Source: an uncultured Pelagibacteraceae bacterium (lineage in GTDB: Bacteria; Pseudomonadota; Alphaproteobacteria; Pelagibacterales; Pelagibacteraceae). Taken from it: 49,406 bases of DNA. The notes under the pieces are model-generated. The model searched no databases. It saw nothing but the letters and a program-made list of their open reading frames with translations, and had not been told where the DNA came from. The stretch spans positions 1-49,406 of the forward strand of contig CACPLR010000007.1 of the NCBI GenBank assembly GCA_902634885.1. Reading direction: 5' to 3'. Numbering within the stretch: the stretch's first letter is position 1; every line of letters starts with the position of its first letter. Positions 9,113 to 17,928 of the stretch are shown here, piece by piece. Both the position numbers and the translations under genes were made by a program.

Positions 9113-10108
9113 ATGGATATTGCAATTGTAGGGGCAACAGGAAACGTAGGTCGTAAAACTTTAGAAGTTTTACAACAAAAGAATTTAAATATTGAAAATC
9201 TCTATCTGGTTGCATCACCAAACAGTGCTGGAAATCAATTAGAATTCAATGGAAAAAAGTATTCAATAGAAAATCTAGAAACTTATGATTTTTCTAAAGC
9301 AAAAATAACTTTCTTTGCAGCAGGTGGAAAAATTTCTGAACAGTATGCAGAAAAGGCTGCAAAACACACTACAGTAATTGACAATTCCAGTTATTTTAGA
9401 ATGGATCCTGAGGTTCCATTAATAGTTCCCCAAGTAAATGCTAAAGATATTCAGAAAATGAAAAAAAATATTGTTGCTAATCCAAATTGTTCCACAGCAC
9501 AATTAGTTTTAGTACTAAAGCCTTTGCATGATTTATTTAAAATTAAAAGAGTTATAGTATCAACTTACCAATCAGTTTCTGGAGGAGGGAAAGCTCCAAT
9601 GGATGAATTAATTCAACAAACTAAAATGTATTTAGAAAGTAAAGAAATTAAATCAAAAAATTTTACAAAACAAATTGCATTTAACATAATTCCGCACATT
9701 GATGAATTTTCGGATGATGGTTACACAAAAGAGGAATTAAAAATGACTAATGAGACAAAAAAAATTTTGGATACAAGAATTGAACTGACAGCAACATGTG
9801 TAAGAATACCAGTCTTAGTTTCTCATTCAGAATCCGTAAATATTGAATTTGAAAAAGAATTTTCTTTAGATAAAATCAAACAAGTTTTAAATAATTCTCC
9901 CGGTTGTTCTGTCATTGATAAAAAAGAAAATGGTGGATATGCAACACCAATTGAGGCTACAGGAAAAAACGAGACTTTTATTTCGAGGATAAGAGAAGAT
10001 AAAACAAAAAAAAATTCTTTAAATCTTTGGATTGTTTCAGATAATCTTCTTCGTGGGGCCGCATTAAATTCTGTCGAAATTGCAGAAGCTATTATAAATA
10101 ATAATTAA
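9113..10108 (+). CDS. asd: Aspartate-semialdehyde dehydrogenase
   Basis: NADPH-dependent reduction of aspartyl phosphate to aspartate semialdehyde, the branch point to lysine/diaminopimelate, homoserine, methionine and threonine. The 331-residue protein has the Rossmann start AIVGATGNVG, the catalytic Cys126 in NPNCST, the SGGGKAPMDEL segment (near 154) and the RIPV motif (near 229). Alphaproteobacteria often carry asd close to leuB; here the dmd genes lie between them. It begins 24 bases after dmdA and ends one base before sdhC. Confidence 0.97.
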   Translation: MDIAIVGATGNVGRKTLEVLQQKNLNIENLYLVASPNSAGNQLEFNGKKYSIENLETYDFSKAKITFFAAGGKISEQYAEKAAKHTTVIDNSSYFRMDPEVPLIVPQVNAKDIQKMKKNIVANPNCSTAQLVLVLKPLHDLFKIKRVIVSTYQSVSGGGKAPMDELIQQTKMYLESKEIKSKNFTKQIAFNIIPHIDEFSDDGYTKEELKMTNETKKILDTRIELTATCVRIPVLVSHSESVNIEFEKEFSLDKIKQVLNNSPGCSVIDKKENGGYATPIEATGKNETFISRIREDKTKKNSLNLWIVSDNLLRGAALNSVEIAEAIINNN

Positions 10109-10109
10109 A

Positions 10110-10490
10110 ATGCAAAATAATCCTTTATCACCTCATATACAAATTTATAAATGGCACATTTCATCATTAGTATCAATTACAACAAGAATTACGGGAATAA
10201 TAAATACAATTGTTATTTCACTTTTATGTTTATGGATCTCTTCTTTGTTGCTAGGCGAAGAAACTTATAAGTCGGTAAATTACTTTTTAAGCTCTTTTAT
10301 TGGAAAATTTTTTGTTATAGGCATTATTTGGTCTTTTAGCTTCCAAATGTTAAGTGAGATAAGGCACATTATAATGGATTTAGGTTACGGATTTGATTTA
10401 AAAATAACAAAAATTACTGGTTCTATTGTAATCATTGGATCATTTATACTAACAATTTTAATTTATTTAATTGGGAGAAATTTAATCTAA
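10110..10490 (+). CDS. sdhC: Succinate dehydrogenase membrane subunit SdhC, lacking the usual heme-ligand His
   Basis: Membrane anchor of complex II with three predicted transmembrane helices (about residues 28-48, 64-84, 103-122). It carries the family start PLSPHIQIY and the quinone-site segment SITTRITG; Ser22 and Arg26 align with E. coli SdhC Ser27 and Arg31. The segment FQMLSEIRHIIMDLGYG aligns with E. coli YHVVVGIRHMMMDFGY. The position of the heme b ligand (E. coli His84) is Gln79 here, codon CAA at 10344-10346. His86 corresponds to the non-ligand His91. At 126 residues it has normal length. Confidence 0.93.
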   Translation: MQNNPLSPHIQIYKWHISSLVSITTRITGIINTIVISLLCLWISSLLLGEETYKSVNYFLSSFIGKFFVIGIIWSFSFQMLSEIRHIIMDLGYGFDLKITKITGSIVIIGSFILTILIYLIGRNLI

Positions 10491-10816
10491 TGAAATCTGT
10501 TACTAAAAAATGGGTCCTTTTAAAATTAAGCTCGCTGATTTTAATACCATTGATGTTTTGGTTCATTTTAAATTTTGTATCCATTTATGATAATGATTAT
10601 CAATCTGTAATCAGTTTCTTGAATTCTCAACCATCAAAATTTTTAGTTAGTATTTTTTTAATATTTGCCTATTTTTTTTCTGCTCTGAGTATTAGTGAGG
10701 TATTTGAGGATTATATACGTGATGAAAATATCAAAAATGCCGCAAACAAAGCTTTAAATTTATTTGCTATAGTAATTCCATTATTTACAATTATCATATT
10801 ATTTAATTTAGACTAA
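10490..10816 (+). CDS. sdhD: Succinate dehydrogenase membrane subunit SdhD, no histidines
   Basis: Second membrane anchor of complex II, 108 residues with three hydrophobic helices (about 12-32, 51-70, 86-106). Identity rests on its position between sdhC and sdhA, its size and topology, and the conserved EDY motif (residues 73-75) that matches the quinone-site Asp82-Tyr83 of E. coli SdhD. The heme b ligand (E. coli His71, eleven residues before that Asp) is Phe63 here, codon TTT at 10676-10678. The protein contains no histidine anywhere. It overlaps sdhC and sdhA by one base each. Confidence 0.9.
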   Translation: MKSVTKKWVLLKLSSLILIPLMFWFILNFVSIYDNDYQSVISFLNSQPSKFLVSIFLIFAYFFSALSISEVFEDYIRDENIKNAANKALNLFAIVIPLFTIIILFNLD

Positions 10817-12591
10817 TGACTGCATATAAAATTATAGATCACGAATATGATGTAGTTGTTCTTGGAGCTGGCGGTTCAGGTCTAAGAGCGGCTGTAGGCT
10901 TAAGTGAAGCTGGTCTTAAAACAGCATGTATCTCGAAAGTATTTCCAACTAGAAGTCATACTTCTGCCGCTCAAGGTGGTATTTCAGCTGCACTTGGAAA
11001 TATGGGAGAGGATGACTGGCGTTGGCATATGTATGATACTGTCAAAGGTGCGGATTGGCTAGGTGATCAAGACAGTATCGAGTATCTATGCAAAGAGGCT
11101 CCAAAGGCAGTTATTGAATTAGAAAAGTATGGCGTCCCATTTAGTAGAACAGAAGATGGAAAAATTTATCAAAGACCATTTGGAGGAATGACTAAAAATT
11201 ATGGTAACGGAATAGTTCAAAGGACCTGTGCAGCGGCAGATAGAACAGGTCATGCAATTTTACATACTCTTTATGGGCAAGCACTTAAACATAACACAGA
11301 ATTTTTTATTGAATATTTTGCATTAGACTTATTAATGAAAGATGGTCAGTGCAAAGGACTAATTGCATGGAATTTAAATGATGGAACTATACATAGATTT
11401 AGATCGCATATAACTATAATTGCCACCGGAGGTTACGGCAAAGTATACTATTCAGCTACTTCTGCTCATACTTGCACAGGAGATGGAAACGCCATGGTAT
11501 TAAGAGCTGGATTGCCATTACAAGATATGGAATTTGTTCAGTTTCATCCAACTGGTATTTATGGTCATGGTACTTTGATTTCCGAGGGTGTAAGAGGTGA
11601 AGGTGGATACCTTGTTAATTCCAAAGGTGAAAGATTTATGGAGAGATATGCTCCTAATGCGAAAGACTTAGCATCTAGAGATGTAGTAAGCAGGTCAATG
11701 TCAATTGAAATTAACGAAGGAAGAGGAGTCGGTAATGACAAAGATCACGTTCATTTATATTTAAATCATCTAGATAAAGATGTTATCGAAAATAGGTTGC
11801 CTGGAATTACAGAAGCAGCAAGATTATTTGCAAACGTTGATGTAACCAAAGATCCTATTCCTGTTGTACCAACGGTTCATTATAACATGGGTGGAATACC
11901 CACAAATTATAAAGCTGAAGTTTTAACAGTTAATGGTTCAGAAAAAACTGTGCCTGGACTAATGGCTATAGGTGAAGCTGCATGTGTATCAGTACACGGC
12001 GCAAATAGATTAGGCTCTAACTCTTTAATTGATCTTGTTGTTTTCGGAAGATCAGCAGCAAAAAGAGCAGCCGAAATTGTTAAGCCTGGCACTCCTCATG
12101 AAGAAATTAGTGAGACTGAAACTGAAAAATGTTTATCGCGGTTTGATAAATTAAGAAATGCAGATGGTGAAAATTCTACAGCAGAATTAAGACTTTCAAT
12201 GCAAAAAACAATGCAATCAAAATGTGCAGTTTTTAGAACTGAAAAAAATCTTAAAGAGGGAGTAGATGAAATTAGAAAAACCTATGATGGAATGGACTCT
12301 ATTTCAGTAAAAGATAGATCACTAGTATTTAATACAGACTTAGTCGAAACACTTGAATTTGATAACCTAATTCGTCAGGCGATAACAACTGTAGATTCGG
12401 CTTTTCACAGAAAAGAAAGCAGAGGGGCACATGCAAGAGAAGATTATCCAAAAAGGGATGATCAAAAATTTATGAAACACAGCCTCGCTTGGTGCGATGG
12501 TAAAAATACTAAAATTGAATACAGAGATGTTCATAAATCAACTTTAACAAATGAAGTCCAATATTTTCCACCTCAAGAAAGAGTTTATTGA
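10816..12591 (+). CDS. sdhA: Succinate dehydrogenase flavoprotein subunit SdhA
   Basis: Oxidises succinate to fumarate with covalently bound FAD, on the cytoplasmic face of the inner membrane. The 591-residue protein shows the dinucleotide fold [13 protein letters not shown] (near 14), the covalent-FAD motif [11 protein letters not shown] (His48), [15 protein letters not shown] with active-site residues (near 248), [11 protein letters not shown] (near 353) and [10 protein letters not shown] (near 395). All expected catalytic regions are intact, in contrast to the altered membrane anchors beside it. It overlaps sdhD by one base and sdhB by one base. Confidence 0.98.
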   Translation: MTAYKIIDHEYDVVVLGAGGSGLRAAVGLSEAGLKTACISKVFPTRSHTSAAQGGISAALGNMGEDDWRWHMYDTVKGADWLGDQDSIEYLCKEAPKAVIELEKYGVPFSRTEDGKIYQRPFGGMTKNYGNGIVQRTCAAADRTGHAILHTLYGQALKHNTEFFIEYFALDLLMKDGQCKGLIAWNLNDGTIHRFRSHITIIATGGYGKVYYSATSAHTCTGDGNAMVLRAGLPLQDMEFVQFHPTGIYGHGTLISEGVRGEGGYLVNSKGERFMERYAPNAKDLASRDVVSRSMSIEINEGRGVGNDKDHVHLYLNHLDKDVIENRLPGITEAARLFANVDVTKDPIPVVPTVHYNMGGIPTNYKAEVLTVNGSEKTVPGLMAIGEAACVSVHGANRLGSNSLIDLVVFGRSAAKRAAEIVKPGTPHEEISETETEKCLSRFDKLRNADGENSTAELRLSMQKTMQSKCAVFRTEKNLKEGVDEIRKTYDGMDSISVKDRSLVFNTDLVETLEFDNLIRQAITTVDSAFHRKESRGAHAREDYPKRDDQKFMKHSLAWCDGKNTKIEYRDVHKSTLTNEVQYFPPQERVY

Positions 12592-13364
12592 TGGTTCAAA
12601 TAAATTTACCTGAGAATTCAAAAATTCAAAAAGGTAAATATTTTAAAGACAAAACTAACTCAAAAAATATTAGAAAAGTTAACATTTATAGGTGGGATCC
12701 CTCTTCAGGCGATAAACCAAGAATAGATACCTACGAAGTAGACATGGACAATTGTCCATCTAAAGTTTTAGATATTTTAAATAAAATAAAAAACGAGATT
12801 GACCCAACAATAACTTACAGAAGATCATGTGCTCATGGAGTGTGTGGTTCGTGTGCAATGAACATGGGAGGTAAAAATGGTCTCGCATGCACTACCCCGC
12901 ATTCTGAAATAAAAGGAGATATTAACATATATCCTTTACCCCATTTAAAAGTAAAAAAAGATTTAATAGGTGATCTTGATGGTCTTTATAAACAATACAA
13001 ATCTATAGAACCTTGGTTGAAAAATAAATCTATATCTGAAAGTAAAGAAATACATCAATCCCAAAAAGATAGATCAAAATTAGATGGAGCTTACGAGTGC
13101 ATTATGTGTGCTTGCTGTTCAACATCTTGTCCAAGTTACTGGTGGAATGGAGATAAATATCTTGGACCAGCAGTATTGTTGCAAGCTTATAGGTGGATAG
13201 TTGATAGTAGAGATGAAGAAAGAAAAAAAAGATTAGAAAAAGTTGCTGATGAATTAAAACTTTATAGATGTCATACTATTATGAACTGTACAAATGCTTG
13301 TCCTAAAGGATTAAATCCAGCAAAAGCTATTGCTGAGATAAAAAAAATGCTTGCAACGACTTAA
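12591..13364 (+). CDS. sdhB: Succinate dehydrogenase iron-sulfur subunit SdhB
   Basis: Carries electrons from FAD to quinone through three Fe-S centres. The [2Fe-2S] cysteines are Cys80, Cys85, Cys88 and Cys100 ([12 protein letters not shown] and LAC). The [4Fe-4S]/[3Fe-4S] cysteines lie in [16 protein letters not shown] and [14 protein letters not shown]. All are present. The start chosen is ATG at 12591, which overlaps the sdhA stop as TGATG; an in-frame TTG one codon earlier is less likely. At 257 residues it is full length. Confidence 0.97.
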   Translation: MVQINLPENSKIQKGKYFKDKTNSKNIRKVNIYRWDPSSGDKPRIDTYEVDMDNCPSKVLDILNKIKNEIDPTITYRRSCAHGVCGSCAMNMGGKNGLACTTPHSEIKGDINIYPLPHLKVKKDLIGDLDGLYKQYKSIEPWLKNKSISESKEIHQSQKDRSKLDGAYECIMCACCSTSCPSYWWNGDKYLGPAVLLQAYRWIVDSRDEERKKRLEKVADELKLYRCHTIMNCTNACPKGLNPAKAIAEIKKMLATT

Positions 13365-13388
13365 TTACTTAATTAAACAATTTTATCA

Positions 13389-14882
13389 ATGAATTTAATC
13401 GAACACTATATTGGTGGAAAAATAGTAACTGGATCATCAAGTAGAAAAGGTAAAGTATTTAATCCTGCAACTGGCACCCAAGAATCTGAAGTTTTGTTAG
13501 CATCTAAATCAGATTTAGATTTAGCTGTGCAAAAAGCAAAACAATCATCTGAAAGTTGGTCTAATACACCTCCTCTTCAAAGGGCGAGAATTATTTTTAA
13601 ATATAAAGAATTAATTGAAAAAAATTCTGATCTCTTAACTAAACTTATAGTTTCTGAACATGGAAAAGTTTATGAGGATGCCAAGGGATCACTAACTAGA
13701 GGTTTAGAAGTTGTTGAATTTGCTTGTGGGATTCCTCAGATGTTAAAAGGTGAATTTACAGAAAATGTTGGAACTAACATTGACAGTTGGTCTATAAGAC
13801 AACCTTTAGGAGTTTGCGCAGGTATTACTCCTTTTAATTTCCCCGCTATGGTTCCAATGTGGATGTTCCCAATGGCAATTGCGTGTGGAAATACTTTTAT
13901 TTTAAAACCATCCGAAAAAGACCCATCTTGCTCACTCAAGCTTGCTGAACTATTTTCAGAAGCTGGTCTACCAGATGGAGTTTTAAACGTTGTCAATGGA
14001 GATAAAGAAGTTGTAGACGCAATATTAGAAAATAAAGATATAGCAGCAGTTAGTTTTGTAGGCTCAACACCTATAGCAAAATATATTTATGAAACAGCTG
14101 CAAAGAACGAAAAACGTGTTCAAGCTTTAGGCGGTGCTAAAAATCATTGTGTAGTAATGCCAGATTGTGACCTAGATCAAGCGGTAAATGGTTTAATGGG
14201 AGCAGCCTATGGTTCTGCTGGAGAAAGATGTATGGCACAATCAGTTGCTGTTGCAGTTGGAAATGTTGGAGATAAATTAGTTGAACAATTAGCAAAAAAA
14301 GTTGAGGCATTAAAAGTGGGACCAGGAATGGATAAATCTTCAGAAATGGGTCCATTAGTAACCAAAGAACATCTCGAGAAAGTTAAAGGATATGTTGATT
14401 TGGGAGTACAAGAAGGTGCAAAATTAGTTGTTGATGGCAGGGATATAAAATTACAAGGATATGAGGAAGGTTATTACATTGGTGGCTGTCTGTTTGATAA
14501 TGTAAAAAAGGAAATGAGAATTTACAAAGAAGAAATTTTTGGACCTGTATTGTCAGTAGTAAGAGCAAAAGATTTTGACGAGGCTATAAATCTAATAAAT
14601 GATCATGAGTTTGGAAACGGGACCAGTGTTTATACAAGAGATGGAGACACAGGTAGGACTTTTGCAAATAAAATTAAAGTTGGAATGGTGGGAATTAATA
14701 TTCCAATACCAGTTCCAGTAGCTTTTCACAGTTTTGGAGGGTGGAAACGTTCATTATTTGGAGATCAGCATATGCATGGTCCAGAGGGTGTTAGATTTTA
14801 TACAAAATTAAAAACAATAACATCTAGATGGCCTTCAGGAATAAGAATGAATCCTGAATTTGTTATGCCAACAATGAAATAA
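13389..14882 (+). CDS. mmsA: CoA-acylating methylmalonate-semialdehyde dehydrogenase MmsA
   Basis: Aldehyde dehydrogenase that converts methylmalonate semialdehyde to propionyl-CoA, or malonate semialdehyde to acetyl-CoA, during valine, inositol or beta-alanine catabolism. Features: HYIGGK start, [20 protein letters not shown] (near 138), FVGSTP (near 223), catalytic Cys281 in [11 protein letters not shown], and the MmsA-type ending [19 protein letters not shown]. The [11 protein letters not shown] segment and CoA-acylating family ending separate it from ordinary NAD aldehyde dehydrogenases. It sits between sdhB and mdh, in the same direction with gaps of 24 and 1 bases. Confidence 0.93.
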   Translation: MNLIEHYIGGKIVTGSSSRKGKVFNPATGTQESEVLLASKSDLDLAVQKAKQSSESWSNTPPLQRARIIFKYKELIEKNSDLLTKLIVSEHGKVYEDAKGSLTRGLEVVEFACGIPQMLKGEFTENVGTNIDSWSIRQPLGVCAGITPFNFPAMVPMWMFPMAIACGNTFILKPSEKDPSCSLKLAELFSEAGLPDGVLNVVNGDKEVVDAILENKDIAAVSFVGSTPIAKYIYETAAKNEKRVQALGGAKNHCVVMPDCDLDQAVNGLMGAAYGSAGERCMAQSVAVAVGNVGDKLVEQLAKKVEALKVGPGMDKSSEMGPLVTKEHLEKVKGYVDLGVQEGAKLVVDGRDIKLQGYEEGYYIGGCLFDNVKKEMRIYKEEIFGPVLSVVRAKDFDEAINLINDHEFGNGTSVYTRDGDTGRTFANKIKVGMVGINIPIPVPVAFHSFGGWKRSLFGDQHMHGPEGVRFYTKLKTITSRWPSGIRMNPEFVMPTMK

Positions 14883-14883
14883 T

Positions 14884-15846
14884 ATGACCAAAATATCATT
14901 AATAGGAGCAGGACAAATTGGTGGAACTTTAGCTCATTTAATTGGTCTTAAAGAATTAGCCAATGAGGTTGTACTATTTGATGTGGCTAGTGGAATTGCA
15001 AAAGGAAAAGCACTTGATATCGCACAATCTTCATCAGTAGATGGATTTAATGTGAAATTTTCAGGAACAGATAATTATGAAGATATTAAAAATTCAGATG
15101 TAATTATTATTACTGCAGGCGTTCCTCGAAAACCAGGGATGAGTAGAGATGATCTTCTAGGAATTAATCTAAAAATAATAAAACAAGTTGCAGAAGGAAT
15201 TAAAAAATATTCACCTAATGCTTTTGTAATATGTATTACTAATCCTTTGGATGTAATGGTTATGGCGTTTCAAAAATACTCGGGATTACCAACAAACAAA
15301 GTTGTTGGTATGGCTGGTATTTTGGATAGTTCAAGATTTAAACTATTTTTGTCTTTAGAACTGAATGTTCCAGTTAAAGAAATTCATGCAATGGTAATGG
15401 GAGGTCACGGAGATACGATGGTCCCTTTACCAAGATTTACAAAAATCTCAGGAAAACCGCTAAATGAATTAGTTAAACAGGGAAAATTATCAGAGGAGAG
15501 ACTAGAAAGTATTAATCAAAGAACTAGAGACGGTGGAGCTGAAATTGTAAAGTACCTAGAAAAGGGTTCTGCCTTTTATGCACCAGCTGCTTCTGGTGTT
15601 GAGATGGCAAAAGCCTACATGAATAATGAGAATAAAGTTTTACCATGTGCTGCATATCTGAATGGAGAATATGGAGTGAACGGTATCTATGCAGGTGTAC
15701 CAGTTGTAATTAATAATAAAGGAATAGACAAAATTGAAGTTATTGAGTTAGATCAAAAAGAAAAAGAACAATTTGATCACTCAATTGAGGCTGTAAAAAA
15801 ACTATGGGATGCTGCATCTGCAATTGATCCAGATTTAAAGAAGTAG
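14884..15846 (+). CDS. mdh: Malate dehydrogenase
   Basis: NAD-dependent oxidation of malate to oxaloacetate in the TCA cycle. The 320-residue protein is of the LDH-like MDH type common in alphaproteobacteria. Features are [13 protein letters not shown] (NAD fold), [16 protein letters not shown] with substrate-binding arginines (near 80), ITNPLDVMV (near 118) and catalytic His in [11 protein letters not shown] (near 174). The Arg in the PRKPGMSR loop indicates malate rather than lactate specificity. It is followed after 3 bases by sucC. Confidence 0.97.
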   Translation: MTKISLIGAGQIGGTLAHLIGLKELANEVVLFDVASGIAKGKALDIAQSSSVDGFNVKFSGTDNYEDIKNSDVIIITAGVPRKPGMSRDDLLGINLKIIKQVAEGIKKYSPNAFVICITNPLDVMVMAFQKYSGLPTNKVVGMAGILDSSRFKLFLSLELNVPVKEIHAMVMGGHGDTMVPLPRFTKISGKPLNELVKQGKLSEERLESINQRTRDGGAEIVKYLEKGSAFYAPAASGVEMAKAYMNNENKVLPCAAYLNGEYGVNGIYAGVPVVINNKGIDKIEVIELDQKEKEQFDHSIEAVKKLWDAASAIDPDLKK

Positions 15847-15849
15847 GCC

Positions 15850-17010
15850 ATGAATATACATGAGCATCAGGCTAAAGAAGTTCTAAAGAAATACGGCGCA
15901 AATGTCCCAAACGGTTATTTTGCTCTTAACATAAAAGATCTAGTTGAAAAGGCAAAAAATTTAAATACTGAAAAATATGTTTTAAAAGCACAAATCCATG
16001 CCGGGGGAAGAGGAAAAGGTGGTGGTGTAAAAATTATAGATAATTTACAAGATTTAGAAACAGAAGCATCAAAACTTTTAGGGAAAAATCTAGTCACTCA
16101 TCAAACTGGACCTAGTGGAAGAGAAGTAAAGAGGTTATATGTTGAAGAGTCTTCTAATATTGAAAGAGAATTTTATTTATCATGTTTAGTTGATAGAGCA
16201 AGCTCAAAAATAGCATTTATATCCAGTGATCAAGGCGGAATGGATATAGAAAAAGTTGCTGTAGAAACACCCGAAAAAATTATTACTACTAAAATTGATT
16301 TGATAAATGAAATTTTAGATGATGACTGTGAAAAAATTATAAATATTTTTGGTCTAAAAAACGAAGCTAAGATAGAAGCAATTCACCTAATTAAATCGAT
16401 ATATAAAATGTTTATAGATACGGATGCAAATTTAGTAGAAATAAATCCATTAATACTTACTAAAACTAATTCTGTTGTTTGTTTAGATGCAAAAATGAAC
16501 TTTGATAGTAATGCACTATTTAGACAATCAGAAATTTTAAAGCTCAGAGATCTCAGTGAAGAAAATGAAACAGAAATAGAGGCAAGTAAACACGATCTTG
16601 CTTATATCAAACTAGATGGAAGTATAGGCTGCATGGTAAATGGAGCTGGTCTTGCTATGGCTACTATGGACATAATTAAACTTTATGGGGAAGAACCAGC
16701 AAATTTCTTAGATGTCGGAGGAGGAGCTTCTAAAGAAAAAGTCTCAGCTGCGTTTAAGTTAATATTGTCTGATGCAAATGTTAAAGGAATATTGATTAAT
16801 ATCTTTGGAGGCATAATGAGATGTGATGTTCTTGCTCAAGGGGTAGTTGATGCTGCTAAAGAAATAAATATTTCAGTTCCATTAGTTGTAAGATTAGCAG
16901 GCACAAATTTCAAAGAGGGAAAAGAAATTTTAAAGAAGTCAGGTTTAAAAATAATTCCAGCTGAAAATTTAGATGATGCTGCAAAAAAAATAGTAGAGGC
17001 GATAAGATAA
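15850..17010 (+). CDS. sucC: Succinyl-CoA synthetase beta subunit SucC
   Basis: With SucD makes succinate and ATP (or GTP) from succinyl-CoA. The ATP-grasp domain is recognisable from MNIHEHQAKEVLKKYG, AQIHAGGRGKGGGVK (near 47), LVEINPL (near 195) and FLDVGGGASKEKV near 280, with the C-terminal ligase part NIFGGIMRCDVLA near 317. The 386 residues match family length. The preceding mdh stop is 3 bases away and sucD follows after 3 bases. Confidence 0.98.
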   Translation: MNIHEHQAKEVLKKYGANVPNGYFALNIKDLVEKAKNLNTEKYVLKAQIHAGGRGKGGGVKIIDNLQDLETEASKLLGKNLVTHQTGPSGREVKRLYVEESSNIEREFYLSCLVDRASSKIAFISSDQGGMDIEKVAVETPEKIITTKIDLINEILDDDCEKIINIFGLKNEAKIEAIHLIKSIYKMFIDTDANLVEINPLILTKTNSVVCLDAKMNFDSNALFRQSEILKLRDLSEENETEIEASKHDLAYIKLDGSIGCMVNGAGLAMATMDIIKLYGEEPANFLDVGGGASKEKVSAAFKLILSDANVKGILINIFGGIMRCDVLAQGVVDAAKEINISVPLVVRLAGTNFKEGKEILKKSGLKIIPAENLDDAAKKIVEAIR

Positions 17011-17013
17011 TTT

Positions 17014-17889
17014 GTGTCTATTTTAATTAACAAAAATACAAAAGTTATTTGTCAAGGTTTTACTGGTGCAAATGGAACCTTTCACTCCGAACAAGCAATA
17101 AAATATGGAACAAATATAGTTGGAGGTGTTACTCCAAAAAAAGGAGGTCAAACTCATCTTGAAAGACCTGTTTTCAATACTGTTAAAGAGGCAAAAGATA
17201 AAACAGGCGCTAATGCATCAATGATTTATGTGCCAGCAAAATTTGCTTCATCAGCAATTATAGAGGCAATTGATGCATCTATAGAATTAATTGTTTGTGT
17301 GACAGAGGGTATACCTGTTCTTGATATGTTAAGAGTAAAACAGCATTTAAAAAAATCTAAATCAAGATTAATTGGACCTAACTGCCCAGGCATCATAACG
17401 CCAGATGAATGCAAAATAGGAATTATGCCTGGAAATATTCATAAAAAAGGATCAGTTGGAATTGTTTCGCGATCAGGAACATTAACTTATGAAGCTGTTG
17501 CTCAAACAACTGAAAATGGGTTAGGGCAAACTACTTGTATAGGTATTGGTGGGGACCCTATAAATGGAACAAATTTTATTGATTGTTTAGATCTTTTTTT
17601 GAAAGATGAGGATACAAAATCAATCTTAATGATAGGCGAAATAGGAGGAACAGCAGAAGAAGAAGCTGCTGAGTTTGTAAAAAATCATAATATAAAAAAA
17701 CCAATTGTCGGATTTGTAGCGGGATTAACGGCACCCCCTGGTAGAAGGATGGGGCATGCTGGTGCAATCATTTCAGGTGGCAAAGGTGGCGCAGAAGATA
17801 AAATAAAAAAAATGGAAGAATGTGGGATTACAATTGCAAAATCCCCTTCTGAGATAGGGAAAACTCTTTTTAATAAATTGTCTAGTTGA
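17014..17889 (+). CDS. sucD: Succinyl-CoA synthetase alpha subunit SucD
   Basis: CoA-binding subunit of succinyl-CoA synthetase. It contains [17 protein letters not shown] at the start, the CoA-site segment and [19 protein letters not shown] (near 128), and the phosphohistidine His248 in [10 protein letters not shown]. The start is GTG at 17014, just after sucC; the protein begins at the normal family position with it. Length is 291 residues. A 39-base AT-rich gap separates it from sucA. Confidence 0.97.
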   Translation: MSILINKNTKVICQGFTGANGTFHSEQAIKYGTNIVGGVTPKKGGQTHLERPVFNTVKEAKDKTGANASMIYVPAKFASSAIIEAIDASIELIVCVTEGIPVLDMLRVKQHLKKSKSRLIGPNCPGIITPDECKIGIMPGNIHKKGSVGIVSRSGTLTYEAVAQTTENGLGQTTCIGIGGDPINGTNFIDCLDLFLKDEDTKSILMIGEIGGTAEEEAAEFVKNHNIKKPIVGFVAGLTAPPGRRMGHAGAIISGGKGGAEDKIKKMEECGITIAKSPSEIGKTLFNKLSS

Positions 17890-17928
17890 TAATATTTTTT
17901 TAGTAATATAGCTTGACGATATAGACAA

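Noticed and set aside
17912-17928. TTGACG-like -35 box before sucA
   Set aside because: No -10 box fits before the sucA start, and the gap to sucD is only 39 bases.
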